DNA of 14,103 bases, from contig CAZWJH010000066.1 of assembly GCA_964634755.1 (NCBI GenBank), positions 1 through 14,103 of the forward strand. The letters are read 5' to 3'. Under the pieces are notes generated by a model. That model ran no database searches and was not told the DNA's origin. It worked only from the letters and a program-made list of their open reading frames with translations. Position 1 is the first letter of the stretch; every line of letters begins with the position of its first letter. A program made the position numbers and the translations under genes. Of the stretch, positions 14,071 through 14,103 are shown piece after piece. The stretch comes from JALXDT01 sp964634755 (GTDB lineage: Bacteria; Acidobacteriota; Aminicenantia; JAMOAD01).

Positions 14071-14103
14071 ATGAAAGAGCGGGTTGAATTTTTGATTTTT
14101 AGA
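14071..14103 (+). CDS. Possible start of a plus-strand gene (truncated by window edge)
   Basis: An open frame begins at ATG 14071 and reads MKERVEFLIFR before the window ends. A promoter candidate and an AAGGAG site lie upstream, though the 13-base gap from that site to the ATG is long. A second AAGGA directly abuts the ATG and is too close to function. Eleven residues are too few to name a product. Confidence 0.4.
   Translation, partial: MKERVEFLIFR

Overview
The window comes from an AT-rich bacterial genome that appears to be diderm (two-membraned). Evidence: an LptE-type lipopolysaccharide-assembly lipoprotein, GspG-type pseudopilins, an exported C69 peptidase, and a 16S rRNA fragment with bacterial signature sequences. 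The phylum cannot be named safely from the sequence alone; the first 375 bases (16S V1-V2, minus strand) would settle it in a database search. Promoters are close to the sigma-70 consensus, with TTGACA/TATAAT-like boxes at 16-18 bp spacing. Most genes have strong GGAGG-type ribosome binding sites, and several use TTG starts.

Layout. Positions 1-630 (minus) hold the 5' end of a 16S gene, its leader (UUCG hairpin, boxA antitermination site, further hairpins) and two tandem near-consensus rRNA promoters. Positions 754-888 (minus) hold a 44-residue cysteine-rich ORF with its own promoter candidate and a strong ribosome binding site. Positions 1032-4912 (plus) hold a tightly overlapping four-gene operon: a DUF1844 protein, a multi-pass TPR/zinc-ribbon membrane protein, a membrane-anchored DUF4388 (PATAN) protein, and the FAD-synthesis enzyme RibF. 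This operon meets the minus-strand genes tail to tail with one base between stop codons.

Positions 4914-12288 read leftward on the minus strand as a nearly continuous run. In transcription order it is lptE, holA, C69 peptidase, pyrR, pyrB, pyrC, then two paralogous GspG-like pseudopilins. Genes abut or overlap, except for an 81-base gap before pyrR and a 43-base gap before the pilins. lptE has a strong promoter placed so close to the gene that its mRNA may be leaderless. Positions 12330-13940 (minus) encode an AspT/YidE/YbjL-type transporter with two central RCK_C-like domains. A divergent promoter and a truncated reading frame lie at the right edge.

Functional reading. Most of the window is housekeeping: ribosome synthesis, pyrimidine and flavin synthesis, the replication clamp loader and outer-membrane biogenesis. 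The less understood parts are the cysteine-rich small protein, the DUF1844/TPR-zinc-ribbon/DUF4388 set, and the orphan pseudopilin pair. I see no insertion sequence, phage, CRISPR array or defence locus.
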